Below, in pieces: positions 1 through 8,171 of a stretch of 43,096 nt of DNA; position 1 is the first letter of the stretch, and each line of letters starts with the position of its first letter. Source of the DNA: an uncultured Gammaproteobacteria bacterium (lineage in GTDB: Bacteria; Pseudomonadota; Gammaproteobacteria; PS1; Pseudothioglobaceae). Under the pieces are notes generated by a model. It was not told the DNA's origin and made no database searches. It was given only the letters and a program-made list of their open reading frames with translations. The DNA is taken from positions 1 through 43,096 of the forward strand of contig CALBNC010000029.1 in assembly GCA_937896195.1 (NCBI GenBank). The letters are read 5' to 3'. The position numbers and the translations under genes were made by a program.

Positions 1-94
1 CTCTTCCAAAAGCTTGTACTTGATGATCATCTTGTAAGGTTTCATGAAGTGCCTGACCGACAAGGCCAGTACCTCCTAAAATTAAGATGTTCAC
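1..94 (-). CDS. Partial CDS (N-terminus only): NAD(P)-binding epimerase/SDR-like protein, TIGR01777/YfcH type
   Basis: Reverse-strand translation from a GTG start: VNILILGGTGLVGQALHETLQDDHQVQAFGR, an N-terminal Rossmann GGTGLVG motif; GTGA overlap with the hemH stop; runs off the window edge. Confidence 0.7.
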   Translation of the reverse strand, partial: MNILILGGTGLVGQALHETLQDDHQVQAFGR

Positions 95-1128
95 TGCTTT
101 AACCAGTCTTGGGTTTTGTCTTCAACGATACCATATAAGCAATCAATATGGTCTTGTCGGTTATTCAATGCAGGAATGTATTGATATTTTTCACCACCAG
201 CCTGCATAAAATATTCTTTATTTTCCTCTTCGATCTCTTCAATAGTTTCAAGACAATCAGCAGAAAACCCTGGACAAATAACCTGAATATTTTTAACACC
301 CTTGCCTGGTAACCCTTTAAGGGTCTCATCGGTATAGTCTTTCATCCACTCTTCTCTACCAAAACGAGATTGATACGTCATTTTGTATGTATCTGGCTCC
401 ATCTCTAGCTTTTTGGCTAATAGATAAGTTGTTTGACAACAATGACATGGATAGCTATCTCCATTATTAAAATATCTTCTTGGTATCCCATGATAGGACA
501 TTAATAATAAATCGGGCTTTTCGCTTTCCTTTTGAAAGTCTTTTACGCTGTTTGCTAATGCGCTAATGTAGCGCTCATCATTAAAATAATGATTAACAAA
601 TCGCATCTCAGGAACCCTTCTCCAAGTTTTTATTTCATCGGCAACTGCATCAAAAGTTGATCCTGTAGTTGCTGACGCATACTGAGGATATAAAGGTAGT
701 ACAATAATTTTATCGCATTCTGCTTTTTCTAAAATTCTCAATGCAGATTTGATCGAAGGATTGCCATAACGCATACCTAGTTCTACTTGATACTTGCCTG
801 GATGAATTTTGTCAAATTGTATCTGGAGTGACTCTTCCTGCTGTTTAGAAATATCAAATAATGGCGAACCACTACCGAAAGCGCCCCAAACTGACTGATA
901 CGATTTGGCGGATAGTCTAGGTCTAAAATTAAGAATAATGAAATTTAATATCATCTTCCAAATCCATCTAGCTGGAGGTGGCTCAACTACTCTTGTGTCT
1001 GATAAGAATTCTTTCAAATAGATTTTAAGCCCGGATTTAGTTGGGGCATCTGGCGTGCCTAAGTTAGTAACCAAAACTCCAATTTTGTCCTGTCCAATAG
1101 GCTCATAACGTGTCGTACATTTATACAT
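91..1128 (-). CDS. hemH: Ferrochelatase
   Basis: 345 aa; VLVTNLGTPDAPT, LKEFLSDTRVVE, LLMSYHGIPRRY, CPGFSADCLETIEEI motifs. Confidence 0.97.
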   Translation of the reverse strand: MYKCTTRYEPIGQDKIGVLVTNLGTPDAPTKSGLKIYLKEFLSDTRVVEPPPARWIWKMILNFIILNFRPRLSAKSYQSVWGAFGSGSPLFDISKQQEESLQIQFDKIHPGKYQVELGMRYGNPSIKSALRILEKAECDKIIVLPLYPQYASATTGSTFDAVADEIKTWRRVPEMRFVNHYFNDERYISALANSVKDFQKESEKPDLLLMSYHGIPRRYFNNGDSYPCHCCQTTYLLAKKLEMEPDTYKMTYQSRFGREEWMKDYTDETLKGLPGKGVKNIQVICPGFSADCLETIEEIEEENKEYFMQAGGEKYQYIPALNNRQDHIDCLYGIVEDKTQDWLKQ

Positions 1129-1139
1129 AATTCTCCTAA

Positions 1140-2102
1140 CTAAATGTTGGCTCTAAGCGCCAACTCTTTAGGATAAGGGTTAAGATAATATTGAGTTGAT
1201 AAATAATTATTTTTATACCTTCTTTGAAATAAGTTTAAAAGTGCCATAGGTGTTGATAGTGGCACTTCATAATTTTTATAGGAATCAAAAACAGATAACA
1301 ACTCTTGTTTTGAATCAGCATCTAATTCATTTTTAAAGTATCCCATTATATGTTGCATGGTATTAATATGCTTGCTTCTTGAAGCTTGAATCTTCATTAT
1401 TTGCATAAACTCTTTGAAATATACATCTCGAATTTCTTCTATATTATCATGGCGAGCACTAGCAGCGATTCTTCCTAATATGGAGGGATATTGAGACCCT
1501 CTTGCCATAATAGAGTATTTATAAGATGCATGAAAGTCTAGCAAGTCACTAATGGTATTTTCAGTCATGGAAAAACGATAATGTGCGTATACCCGCTCTA
1601 AAAAATTCTCTTTAATCTTACTATCATTCAGTCGACCTTCATCTTCGATTGGAATATTTGGATTAACTTGTGTAAAAATTTGAGTGAATGCTCCAATGCC
1701 ACTGTAATCTGGCATTTTATTGCCATCTTGATAGATCGGCACCCTTTCAATGCCACAGCTAGGTGATTTACTTTTAAAGATAAAGCCATTCAACTGATCG
1801 GCTAATAGTAAAGACTCCTGCTGTGCAAATTCATGCATAGGTTCACTATAATCAATAGCATGATCATCCCTATCTACTAAGAGAATTCCTTGATTAGAAT
1901 TGTACAAATGTATTGGTGGTCTAGGTGTGCCCATTCCGGAACCCACTTCAGGGCAAACAGTAACAGGATTAAAATAATGGTTAGCCACTTCATTAACAAA
2001 TTTATTGTTTTTATGGCTGCCATCAAAGCGAACTTTATGTCCCATTAAACAGGCGCTAATTCCTATATTTGGCTTAGTTTTATTGTTGTCGAAATTTTCC
2101 AT
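1140..2102 (-). CDS. DUF523-DUF1722 fusion protein (YbgA / TudS-RudS-like Fe-S desulfidase candidate)
   Basis: ISACLMGHKVRFDG, TVCPEVGSGMGTPRP, SPSCG (three spaced Cys as in DUF523), followed by a DUF1722-like C-terminal half. Confidence 0.88.
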   Translation of the reverse strand: MENFDNNKTKPNIGISACLMGHKVRFDGSHKNNKFVNEVANHYFNPVTVCPEVGSGMGTPRPPIHLYNSNQGILLVDRDDHAIDYSEPMHEFAQQESLLLADQLNGFIFKSKSPSCGIERVPIYQDGNKMPDYSGIGAFTQIFTQVNPNIPIEDEGRLNDSKIKENFLERVYAHYRFSMTENTISDLLDFHASYKYSIMARGSQYPSILGRIAASARHDNIEEIRDVYFKEFMQIMKIQASRSKHINTMQHIMGYFKNELDADSKQELLSVFDSYKNYEVPLSTPMALLNLFQRRYKNNYLSTQYYLNPYPKELALRANI

Positions 2103-2136
2103 AATTTAAATTATATACAACAACCTCGACAAATAC

Positions 2137-2163
2137 TTATACAAAAATAAATTTATTGTATAA
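2137..2163. promoter_or_regulatory. Inverted repeat TTATACAA-N11-TTGTATAA in the divergent promoter region; candidate operator of the adjacent MerR regulator
   Basis: Perfect 8-bp inverted repeat read directly from sequence; a third TATACAA copy at 2114-2120; overlaps a TATAAT hexamer at 2159-2164. Confidence 0.6.
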
Positions 2164-2174
2164 TTAGTCTTACT

Positions 2175-3128
2175 ATGAAAAATAATCAACTATTCCCAAT
2201 TAGAGAATTGGGCTCCATTACTGGAGTAAATGCATCGACATTAAGAGCCTGGGAAAGGCGCTATGGCTTATTAAAACCCGCAAGAACACCAAAAGGACAT
2301 CGGCTATATACCAAAGAAGATGTTGATATTGTGGAGAGAATCAAGCAGCTGATAAATGATGGTCATGGATTTACTAGTATTAAAAAAATCATTCAATCTG
2401 CTTCAAATGCTAGTTTATTAGAAGATACAAAGAATATTTGGCAAGCACCAATTCATGATATCAAAACAGCGGTATCTGATTATAGTTACGCGCGTGTTGA
2501 TTCTGTATTTAATGAGATTAGTTCATTGTATCCAATCGAAATAGTGTCTGAAAAATTTATAAGACCGTTGCTTGAATACTATCGACAAAATGATTTATTA
2601 ATCGCAGAGTCAGGATTTTTTAATAAATGGCTGCAAGTCCGATTTTCTTCAAGATTTCATCATGATAACTGCCTTTCTCATAATGCTAAAAAAATCATAT
2701 TCTCTGGCCCTCCAGAGCATGAGACGGAATTAATGTTAGTGAGTAATATGATTATCTCACAGGGTTATCAGGCGATGTTTTTTGGAAGCCTTCTGCCACT
2801 AAATAACATCGCCTCAGTAGTAGAAAAGTCTGCCGCAAAGGCTTTATTTATTATGCCAAATCAGCATTTGATTGAGCAATTAGATGATTTTAGTCAATCA
2901 ATTAAAAGTCTTAATATTCCTGTTTTCTTATTTGGTGAGACTATAGCTACTGTAGGGGCGATTAATGAAGACAGCCAAAAAGCTCATTCTACTTTAGAGA
3001 ACTTTACTGTTGTTGATCGAATAATCCGATCCACCTTAGAGCCTTTAGGGGTTAAATTTCTAGGCAATAATAGCGCGGTAGCTGTTAATATTTTTCGACA
3101 ACAAATGCGGCATCAATATCATGAATAA
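2175..3128 (+). CDS. MerR-family regulator with B12-binding-like C-terminal domain (LitR/CarH-like)
   Basis: FPIRELGSITGVNASTLRAWERRYGLLKPARTPKGHRLYTKEDV MerR HTH; C-terminal cobalamin-binding-fold-like region GPPEHETELMLVSNMIISQGYQAMFFGSLLPLNNI. Confidence 0.85.
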   Translation: MKNNQLFPIRELGSITGVNASTLRAWERRYGLLKPARTPKGHRLYTKEDVDIVERIKQLINDGHGFTSIKKIIQSASNASLLEDTKNIWQAPIHDIKTAVSDYSYARVDSVFNEISSLYPIEIVSEKFIRPLLEYYRQNDLLIAESGFFNKWLQVRFSSRFHHDNCLSHNAKKIIFSGPPEHETELMLVSNMIISQGYQAMFFGSLLPLNNIASVVEKSAAKALFIMPNQHLIEQLDDFSQSIKSLNIPVFLFGETIATVGAINEDSQKAHSTLENFTVVDRIIRSTLEPLGVKFLGNNSAVAVNIFRQQMRHQYHE

Positions 3129-4482
3129 TTTAATCTGGTTTAGAAATGATTTGCGCATTCAGAATAATATCACTCTGAAAAAAGCCATTGACTGTTCATC
3201 TAATTTAGAAGCTGTTTATATTATTCCAAAAGATACGGATTGGTATATTGGAGAAGCCGCACAATGGTATCTTCATAAGAGTCTCATTTCTTTAGAAAAG
3301 GACTTATTAGAAATTGGCATTACTTTAAACTTTTATCGAGAAGATACGGCCGAATTTTTCAAGAAAAAAATAGACCAAGATAAAATTCAACGTATATTTT
3401 GCACTGAGTCCAATAACCCTATTCAACTTAAGATTGATCAAGAAGTTAACAAGCGATTACCAAAAAACTGCCAATTAAGTTATATTGGCAGAGATACAAT
3501 TATAAGCCCAGAACAAATTAAGACCAATGATGGTGGCTACTATAAAGTGTACACCCCCTTCTGGAATAAGTTTGAGCAGTTTGTGGGCCAAGAAATATTA
3601 GAAAGTCAACAATGTAATATCCCTTTAAAAAAATACTTTAATTCGGGTGAAAAAAATACTAATGTATTAGATTTAAAATTACTACCTGAAAAGGATTGGT
3701 ATAAGAAATTTGATAAATACTGGCAACCTGGTGAGCGCAACTCATTAGATAATGTGGATAAATTTATTCAAACTAATCTCTTTAAATATAAAGACCATAG
3801 AGATTTTATGTCTGATGATGCAACAGCTAAAATCTCTGCAGCTATTAATTTTGGAGAAATTTCTACAGCTGCCTTGTATCAGAGGCTTACCCAAGAACTT
3901 TATAGTGCTCATGAGTCATGTGAATTAAGCATTCATACATTTATTAAACAGATGGCATGGAGGGAGTTTGCAAAATATACTTTATTTCATAATTCTGATA
4001 CTTACTTTAAATCAGCCTATAGCTATTGTGACAGTGATGTTTTATGGAATGGTGATGATATATTGTTTGAACTCTGGAAGACTTCGAAAACTGGAATTCC
4101 AATCATTGATTCAGCAATGCAGCAACTTCGTGAAGAAGGCTGGATGCACAATAGATCAAGAATGATTGTCGCTTCATTTCTAACCAAAAACCTAGGTATA
4201 CACTGGCTCAAAGGTGCTACATGGTTTTGGGATAGCTTAGTTGATGCTGACCTTGCTCTTAATTCTATGGGGTGGCAATGGGTAGCTGGAACAGCACCCT
4301 ATTCGGCACAATTTAGCCGTATATTTAACCCGACAATACAAACGCAAAAATATGATAAAAAGGGTGATTATATCAATAAATATTTACCAAAACAAAACAT
4401 ACTAACCACGCCAATTGTTTCGATCTCAGACTCGGCTTATGCGGCTAAACAAAGATATAAGAAGATTATATCAATGAAATGA
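3121..4482 (+). CDS. phrB: Deoxyribodipyrimidine photolyase / cryptochrome family
   Basis: NLIWFRNDLRIQNN N-terminus; TGIPIIDSAMQQLREEGWMHNRSRMIVASFLTK; DADLALNSMGWQW; overlaps the MerR gene by 8 nt. Confidence 0.95.
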   Translation: MNNLIWFRNDLRIQNNITLKKAIDCSSNLEAVYIIPKDTDWYIGEAAQWYLHKSLISLEKDLLEIGITLNFYREDTAEFFKKKIDQDKIQRIFCTESNNPIQLKIDQEVNKRLPKNCQLSYIGRDTIISPEQIKTNDGGYYKVYTPFWNKFEQFVGQEILESQQCNIPLKKYFNSGEKNTNVLDLKLLPEKDWYKKFDKYWQPGERNSLDNVDKFIQTNLFKYKDHRDFMSDDATAKISAAINFGEISTAALYQRLTQELYSAHESCELSIHTFIKQMAWREFAKYTLFHNSDTYFKSAYSYCDSDVLWNGDDILFELWKTSKTGIPIIDSAMQQLREEGWMHNRSRMIVASFLTKNLGIHWLKGATWFWDSLVDADLALNSMGWQWVAGTAPYSAQFSRIFNPTIQTQKYDKKGDYINKYLPKQNILTTPIVSISDSAYAAKQRYKKIISMK

Positions 4483-4498
4483 CACAGGAGAATTTACA

Positions 4499-4879
4499 AT
4501 GAATGCATTATTATTAGTTGCTCACGGAAGCAGAAAAGAATCTTCAAATACAGAGGTTAAGCAGTTGGCTTTACAAATGCAACGACTCACTGATGGAAAG
4601 TTTGATTTAGTTAAACATGGTTTTTTAGAATTAGCAGAGCCATCTATACCTGGTGCAATAGATGATTGCGTGAAATGTGGCGCTACTCATATTACTGTAG
4701 TACCTTATTTTCTATCGGCTGGAAGACATGTGACGGAAGATATTCCTGAAGAGATTGCAATCGGTCAAAAGAACAACCCTGATGTTGATATTACAGTTTC
4801 GGGTTACCTTGGTGCTCGTAGTGAAATTGCTGAATTATTAATCAAAGCAGCTGTTTATTCTCAAGGAGGGCGCCAATAA
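4499..4879 (+). CDS. cbiX: Sirohydrochlorin chelatase, small CbiX type
   Basis: 126 aa; [14 protein letters not shown] and [20 protein letters not shown] with both expected His residues. Confidence 0.88.
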   Translation: MNALLLVAHGSRKESSNTEVKQLALQMQRLTDGKFDLVKHGFLELAEPSIPGAIDDCVKCGATHITVVPYFLSAGRHVTEDIPEEIAIGQKNNPDVDITVSGYLGARSEIAELLIKAAVYSQGGRQ

Positions 4880-6078
4880 TGTCTAAGTCTTACAATTTAC
4901 CAGATACAAAAGGTCACTTTGGTGACTATGGTGGAAATTTTTCAGCAGAAACGTTATTTGAGCCACTGCAGTCTTTAGCGCATAATTATGCTGAAGCACT
5001 TAAAGATTCAGAGTTTCAAGCTGAATTTGATGATGATTTAAAGCACTATGTTGGTCGCTCTACACCACTTTATCATGCTAAAAATTTAAGTCAAAAAGTT
5101 GGTGGCGCACAGATTTATCTTAAACGTGAAGATTTAAACCATACTGGTGCTCATAAAATAAACAACGCTATTGGCCAAGCATTACTTGCTAAGCGAATGG
5201 GTAAAACTCGTATTATTGCTGAAACAGGCGCAGGGCAACATGGAGTCGCAACAGCCACTGTCGCAGCACGCCTAGGTATAGAGTGTGTGGTTTACATGGG
5301 TGAAGTTGATATCGCTCGCCAGGCACTAAACGTTTTTCGCATGAAACTCTTGGGTGCAACTGTTATTCCTGTTACATCAGGTTCAAAAACACTTAAAGAT
5401 GCACTTAATGAGGCGATGCGTGACTGGGTAACCAATGTTGATGACACATTCTATATTATCGGCACTGTTGCTGGTCCTCATCCCTACCCAATGATGGTAA
5501 GAGACTTTCAGTCTGTTATTGGAAAAGAGGCTAAAGCGCAGTTTAATGATCAAGTCGGTGGCTTGCCTGATGCCTTAGTGGCTTGCGTAGGTGGAGGGTC
5601 AAATGCAATAGGACTTTTTCATGAATTTATCGACGACACTTCGGTTGGTATTTATGGTGTTGAAGCGTCGGGCTTCGGATTGGATACTGATCAACATTCA
5701 GCGCCTTTAAATAAGGGAAGACCTGGCGTTCTTCATGGAAATCGTACCTATGTAGTTTGTGATGATAAAGGGCAAATTGGATCCACACATTCAATTTCTG
5801 CTGGATTAGACTACCCAGGTGTTGGTCCAGAGCATGCTTATTTAAAAGATTCTGGTAGAGCTACATATGCATCAATTACTGATGATGAGGCGCTAGCTGC
5901 ATTTCATACTTTAACGAAAGTAGAGGGTATCTTGCCAGCATTAGAATCTTCGCATGCTGTTGCTTATGCAATCAAACTTGCTAAAGAGTTAGGTCAAGAT
6001 AAAAATATCATTGTAAATCTGTCGGGTAGAGGGGACAAAGATATTGATACCGTCAGATCAATTATGAAAGAGTTGTAA
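4879..6078 (+). CDS. trpB: Tryptophan synthase beta subunit
   Basis: [48 protein letters not shown] motifs; start overlaps the cbiX stop (TAATG). Confidence 0.98.
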   Translation: MSKSYNLPDTKGHFGDYGGNFSAETLFEPLQSLAHNYAEALKDSEFQAEFDDDLKHYVGRSTPLYHAKNLSQKVGGAQIYLKREDLNHTGAHKINNAIGQALLAKRMGKTRIIAETGAGQHGVATATVAARLGIECVVYMGEVDIARQALNVFRMKLLGATVIPVTSGSKTLKDALNEAMRDWVTNVDDTFYIIGTVAGPHPYPMMVRDFQSVIGKEAKAQFNDQVGGLPDALVACVGGGSNAIGLFHEFIDDTSVGIYGVEASGFGLDTDQHSAPLNKGRPGVLHGNRTYVVCDDKGQIGSTHSISAGLDYPGVGPEHAYLKDSGRATYASITDDEALAAFHTLTKVEGILPALESSHAVAYAIKLAKELGQDKNIIVNLSGRGDKDIDTVRSIMKEL

Positions 6079-6081
6079 CTG

Positions 6082-6438
6082 ATGATTAAAGTATTTTATG
6101 ATGGCAAATGTAGTATTTGCTCAAAAGAAATTAATCATTACAAAAATATTGCCCCAAAGGATGTTTTTGAATGGGTAGATGTCACTGAATCAGGCCTTGA
6201 TTTATCTAAAGAAAATTTTTCACTAGCAGAGGCATTAAAAGTATTACATGTTAAAAATTCTAAAAATGAACTATCTTTAGGCTTGGATGCATTCATTTTA
6301 ATCTGGTCTAAATTACCTAAGTTTAGGATATTGGCGATTATCACCTCTTTGCCAGTAATAAGGCCTATATTGCGATTTTCATATAAAAAATTTGCGAATT
6401 GGCGATTTAAACGAATTAAATATTGCAACATGAATTAA
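6082..6438 (+). CDS. DUF393 / DCC-family thiol-disulfide oxidoreductase-like protein
   Basis: VFYDGKCSICSKEI, the DGxCxxC motif at the N-terminus. Confidence 0.85.
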   Translation: MIKVFYDGKCSICSKEINHYKNIAPKDVFEWVDVTESGLDLSKENFSLAEALKVLHVKNSKNELSLGLDAFILIWSKLPKFRILAIITSLPVIRPILRFSYKKFANWRFKRIKYCNMN

Positions 6439-6444
6439 CAAAAT

Positions 6445-7035
6445 ATGAAAAAACAGTTAATAAAAATATTAACAAGTGTTAGTGGTATTTTGCTAATTAT
6501 ATTTATGTTATCCGGAGTGATTATGAGTGATGTAGAGCAGCCAAAATATGATGTTATTGAGCAAAAATCACCTATCGAAATTAGGCAATATAGTGCATTA
6601 ATTGTTTCGGAAGTTGTTGTTAAAAATACTAGAAAATTATCTATTAATGAAGGGTTTAAATTAATTGCTGATTATATTTTTGGCAATAACCAGCAACAAA
6701 CGAAAATTAGCATGACTGCACCAGTCACTCAGCAAAAGTCAGAAAATGGATGGATTGTTCGATTTATAATGCCGGCTGAGCATTCATTAGATACCTTACC
6801 AAAACCAGAAAACCCTGCGGTTAAAATTAAAAAAATTGATCAACAGAAATTCGTTGTCATTAAATTTTCGGGCTTATCCTCTGTGGATAACATCCAGCAA
6901 CATGAATTAAAATTAACGCAATACATATTAGATAACGGGCTACAAACTCAGAATAGCCCTATTTATGCGTTTTACAACCCACCATGGACATTGCCATTTT
7001 TACGTCGAAATGAAATACTAATCGAACTGAAATAA
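6445..7035 (+). CDS. SOUL-family heme-binding protein
   Basis: PKYDVIEQKSPIEIRQYSALIVSEV...KISMTAPVTQQ...FYNPPWTLPFLRRNEILIEL; N-terminal hydrophobic segment. Confidence 0.92.
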   Translation: MKKQLIKILTSVSGILLIIFMLSGVIMSDVEQPKYDVIEQKSPIEIRQYSALIVSEVVVKNTRKLSINEGFKLIADYIFGNNQQQTKISMTAPVTQQKSENGWIVRFIMPAEHSLDTLPKPENPAVKIKKIDQQKFVVIKFSGLSSVDNIQQHELKLTQYILDNGLQTQNSPIYAFYNPPWTLPFLRRNEILIELK

Positions 7036-7104
7036 TTAAACTTTACCTCTAATCAAATAAACAACAATCGCAATTATAAATCCAAGGATAAATAATTCAA
7101 ACAT
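7036..7104 (-). CDS. Possible 22-aa hydrophobic small protein MFELFILGFIIAIVVYLIRGKV
   Basis: Hand-translated ATG-to-TAA frame; a single transmembrane-like segment with positive C-terminus, directly downstream of the 7109-7357 gene; no obvious Shine-Dalgarno. Confidence 0.35.
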   Translation of the reverse strand: MFELFILGFIIAIVVYLIRGKV

Positions 7105-7108
7105 CAGT

Positions 7109-7357
7109 TTAATCGTTGATTGAGTAACAAGCCACACCACCCTTTTCTGAGCCTGCTGCAAACATACAGCGAGTATTCGGGTTATCCGCCGGGATCCACT
7201 CGTAAACACGAATATTCCAACCAGCAGTTTCGATCAAATACTCAGACGACGGCTTAATAGTTGTAGCGCCCATCGTTGTCATTTTTTCCCAAATTCCTGC
7301 TTGAGAAGATACAGAAGCTGCAAATGCAATTAAGAATGTGATTGGTTTAATTTTCAT
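7109..7357 (-). CDS. Small exported protein of unknown function, two-Cys C-terminus (ORF track start at 7453 is probably too long)
   Basis: MKIKPITFLIAFAASVSSQA signal peptide after GGAAAA; mature part with TRCMFAAGSEKGGVACYS. Confidence 0.65.
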   Translation of the reverse strand: MKIKPITFLIAFAASVSSQAGIWEKMTTMGATTIKPSSEYLIETAGWNIRVYEWIPADNPNTRCMFAAGSEKGGVACYSIND

Positions 7358-7382
7358 ATTTTTTCCATTGTTTTTAACTAGA

Positions 7383-8165
7383 TTAGTGCATACCACGTTG
7401 TTTTTTAATAAGCTCATAGGCACTAATAATGCCTTGTGTTTTTTCTTTGGCAATTTTCATCATCTCTTCTGGCAACCCTTTAGCCACTAACTTGTCTGGA
7501 TGATGTTGTGCTAATAATCGACGATAAACTCGTTTTAATTCTTTGTCAGTAAGATTCTTATCTGCACCAAGCACTACATAAGCATCATCGACTGTTAGTT
7601 GGCTTGTATGACCTTTGGTGGCGTTAAATTGTTGAATTAGATTTTCTAACTCATGCAGGGGGAAATGTAGTTTTTGTGCAATGTATTTAAGTGCGTCATG
7701 TTCTTTATCATCGAGTACGCCATCCGCATAAGTGGCCTGGATTTGAATCTCTAAAAACATACGCACCAGATGGGTACGTCTATGGCTTTCGACACGGAAC
7801 TGTTCAAGCACCTCATCTAGATTAAAGTCTTTATGCTTACCTTGGTTAAACAATTCTTTTGCAACTTTCTGCATATCATCTGCTAATTGCATATGCTGCA
7901 TTACTTGCTGAGCTAAGAGAATCTCTTCTTTTGATACTTTGCCATCCACTTTGGCAATATAGCCCATCACTGAAAATAAACTGCTGAAAAATGCTGCTTG
8001 AACACGCTGCTGATCGCCCAGATGATGATCTTTATCAAATCCACCAAAACTAGACTTCCCTTTAGAGAAATTGCCCGCAAATGCCGCGCCAAGCATCGCA
8101 CCTAGAGGTCCACCAAGCATAAAGCCAAATGCACCGCCTAAAACTGTTGTCCACCAACTCATCAA
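7383..8165 (-). CDS. djlA: Co-chaperone DjlA (TerB-like domain plus C-terminal J domain)
   Basis: N-terminal Gly-rich membrane segment; VLGADKNLTDKELKRVYRRLLAQHHPDKLVAKG J domain with HPD. Confidence 0.93.
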   Translation of the reverse strand: MMSWWTTVLGGAFGFMLGGPLGAMLGAAFAGNFSKGKSSFGGFDKDHHLGDQQRVQAAFFSSLFSVMGYIAKVDGKVSKEEILLAQQVMQHMQLADDMQKVAKELFNQGKHKDFNLDEVLEQFRVESHRRTHLVRMFLEIQIQATYADGVLDDKEHDALKYIAQKLHFPLHELENLIQQFNATKGHTSQLTVDDAYVVLGADKNLTDKELKRVYRRLLAQHHPDKLVAKGLPEEMMKIAKEKTQGIISAYELIKKQRGMH

Positions 8166-8171
8166 TACACT

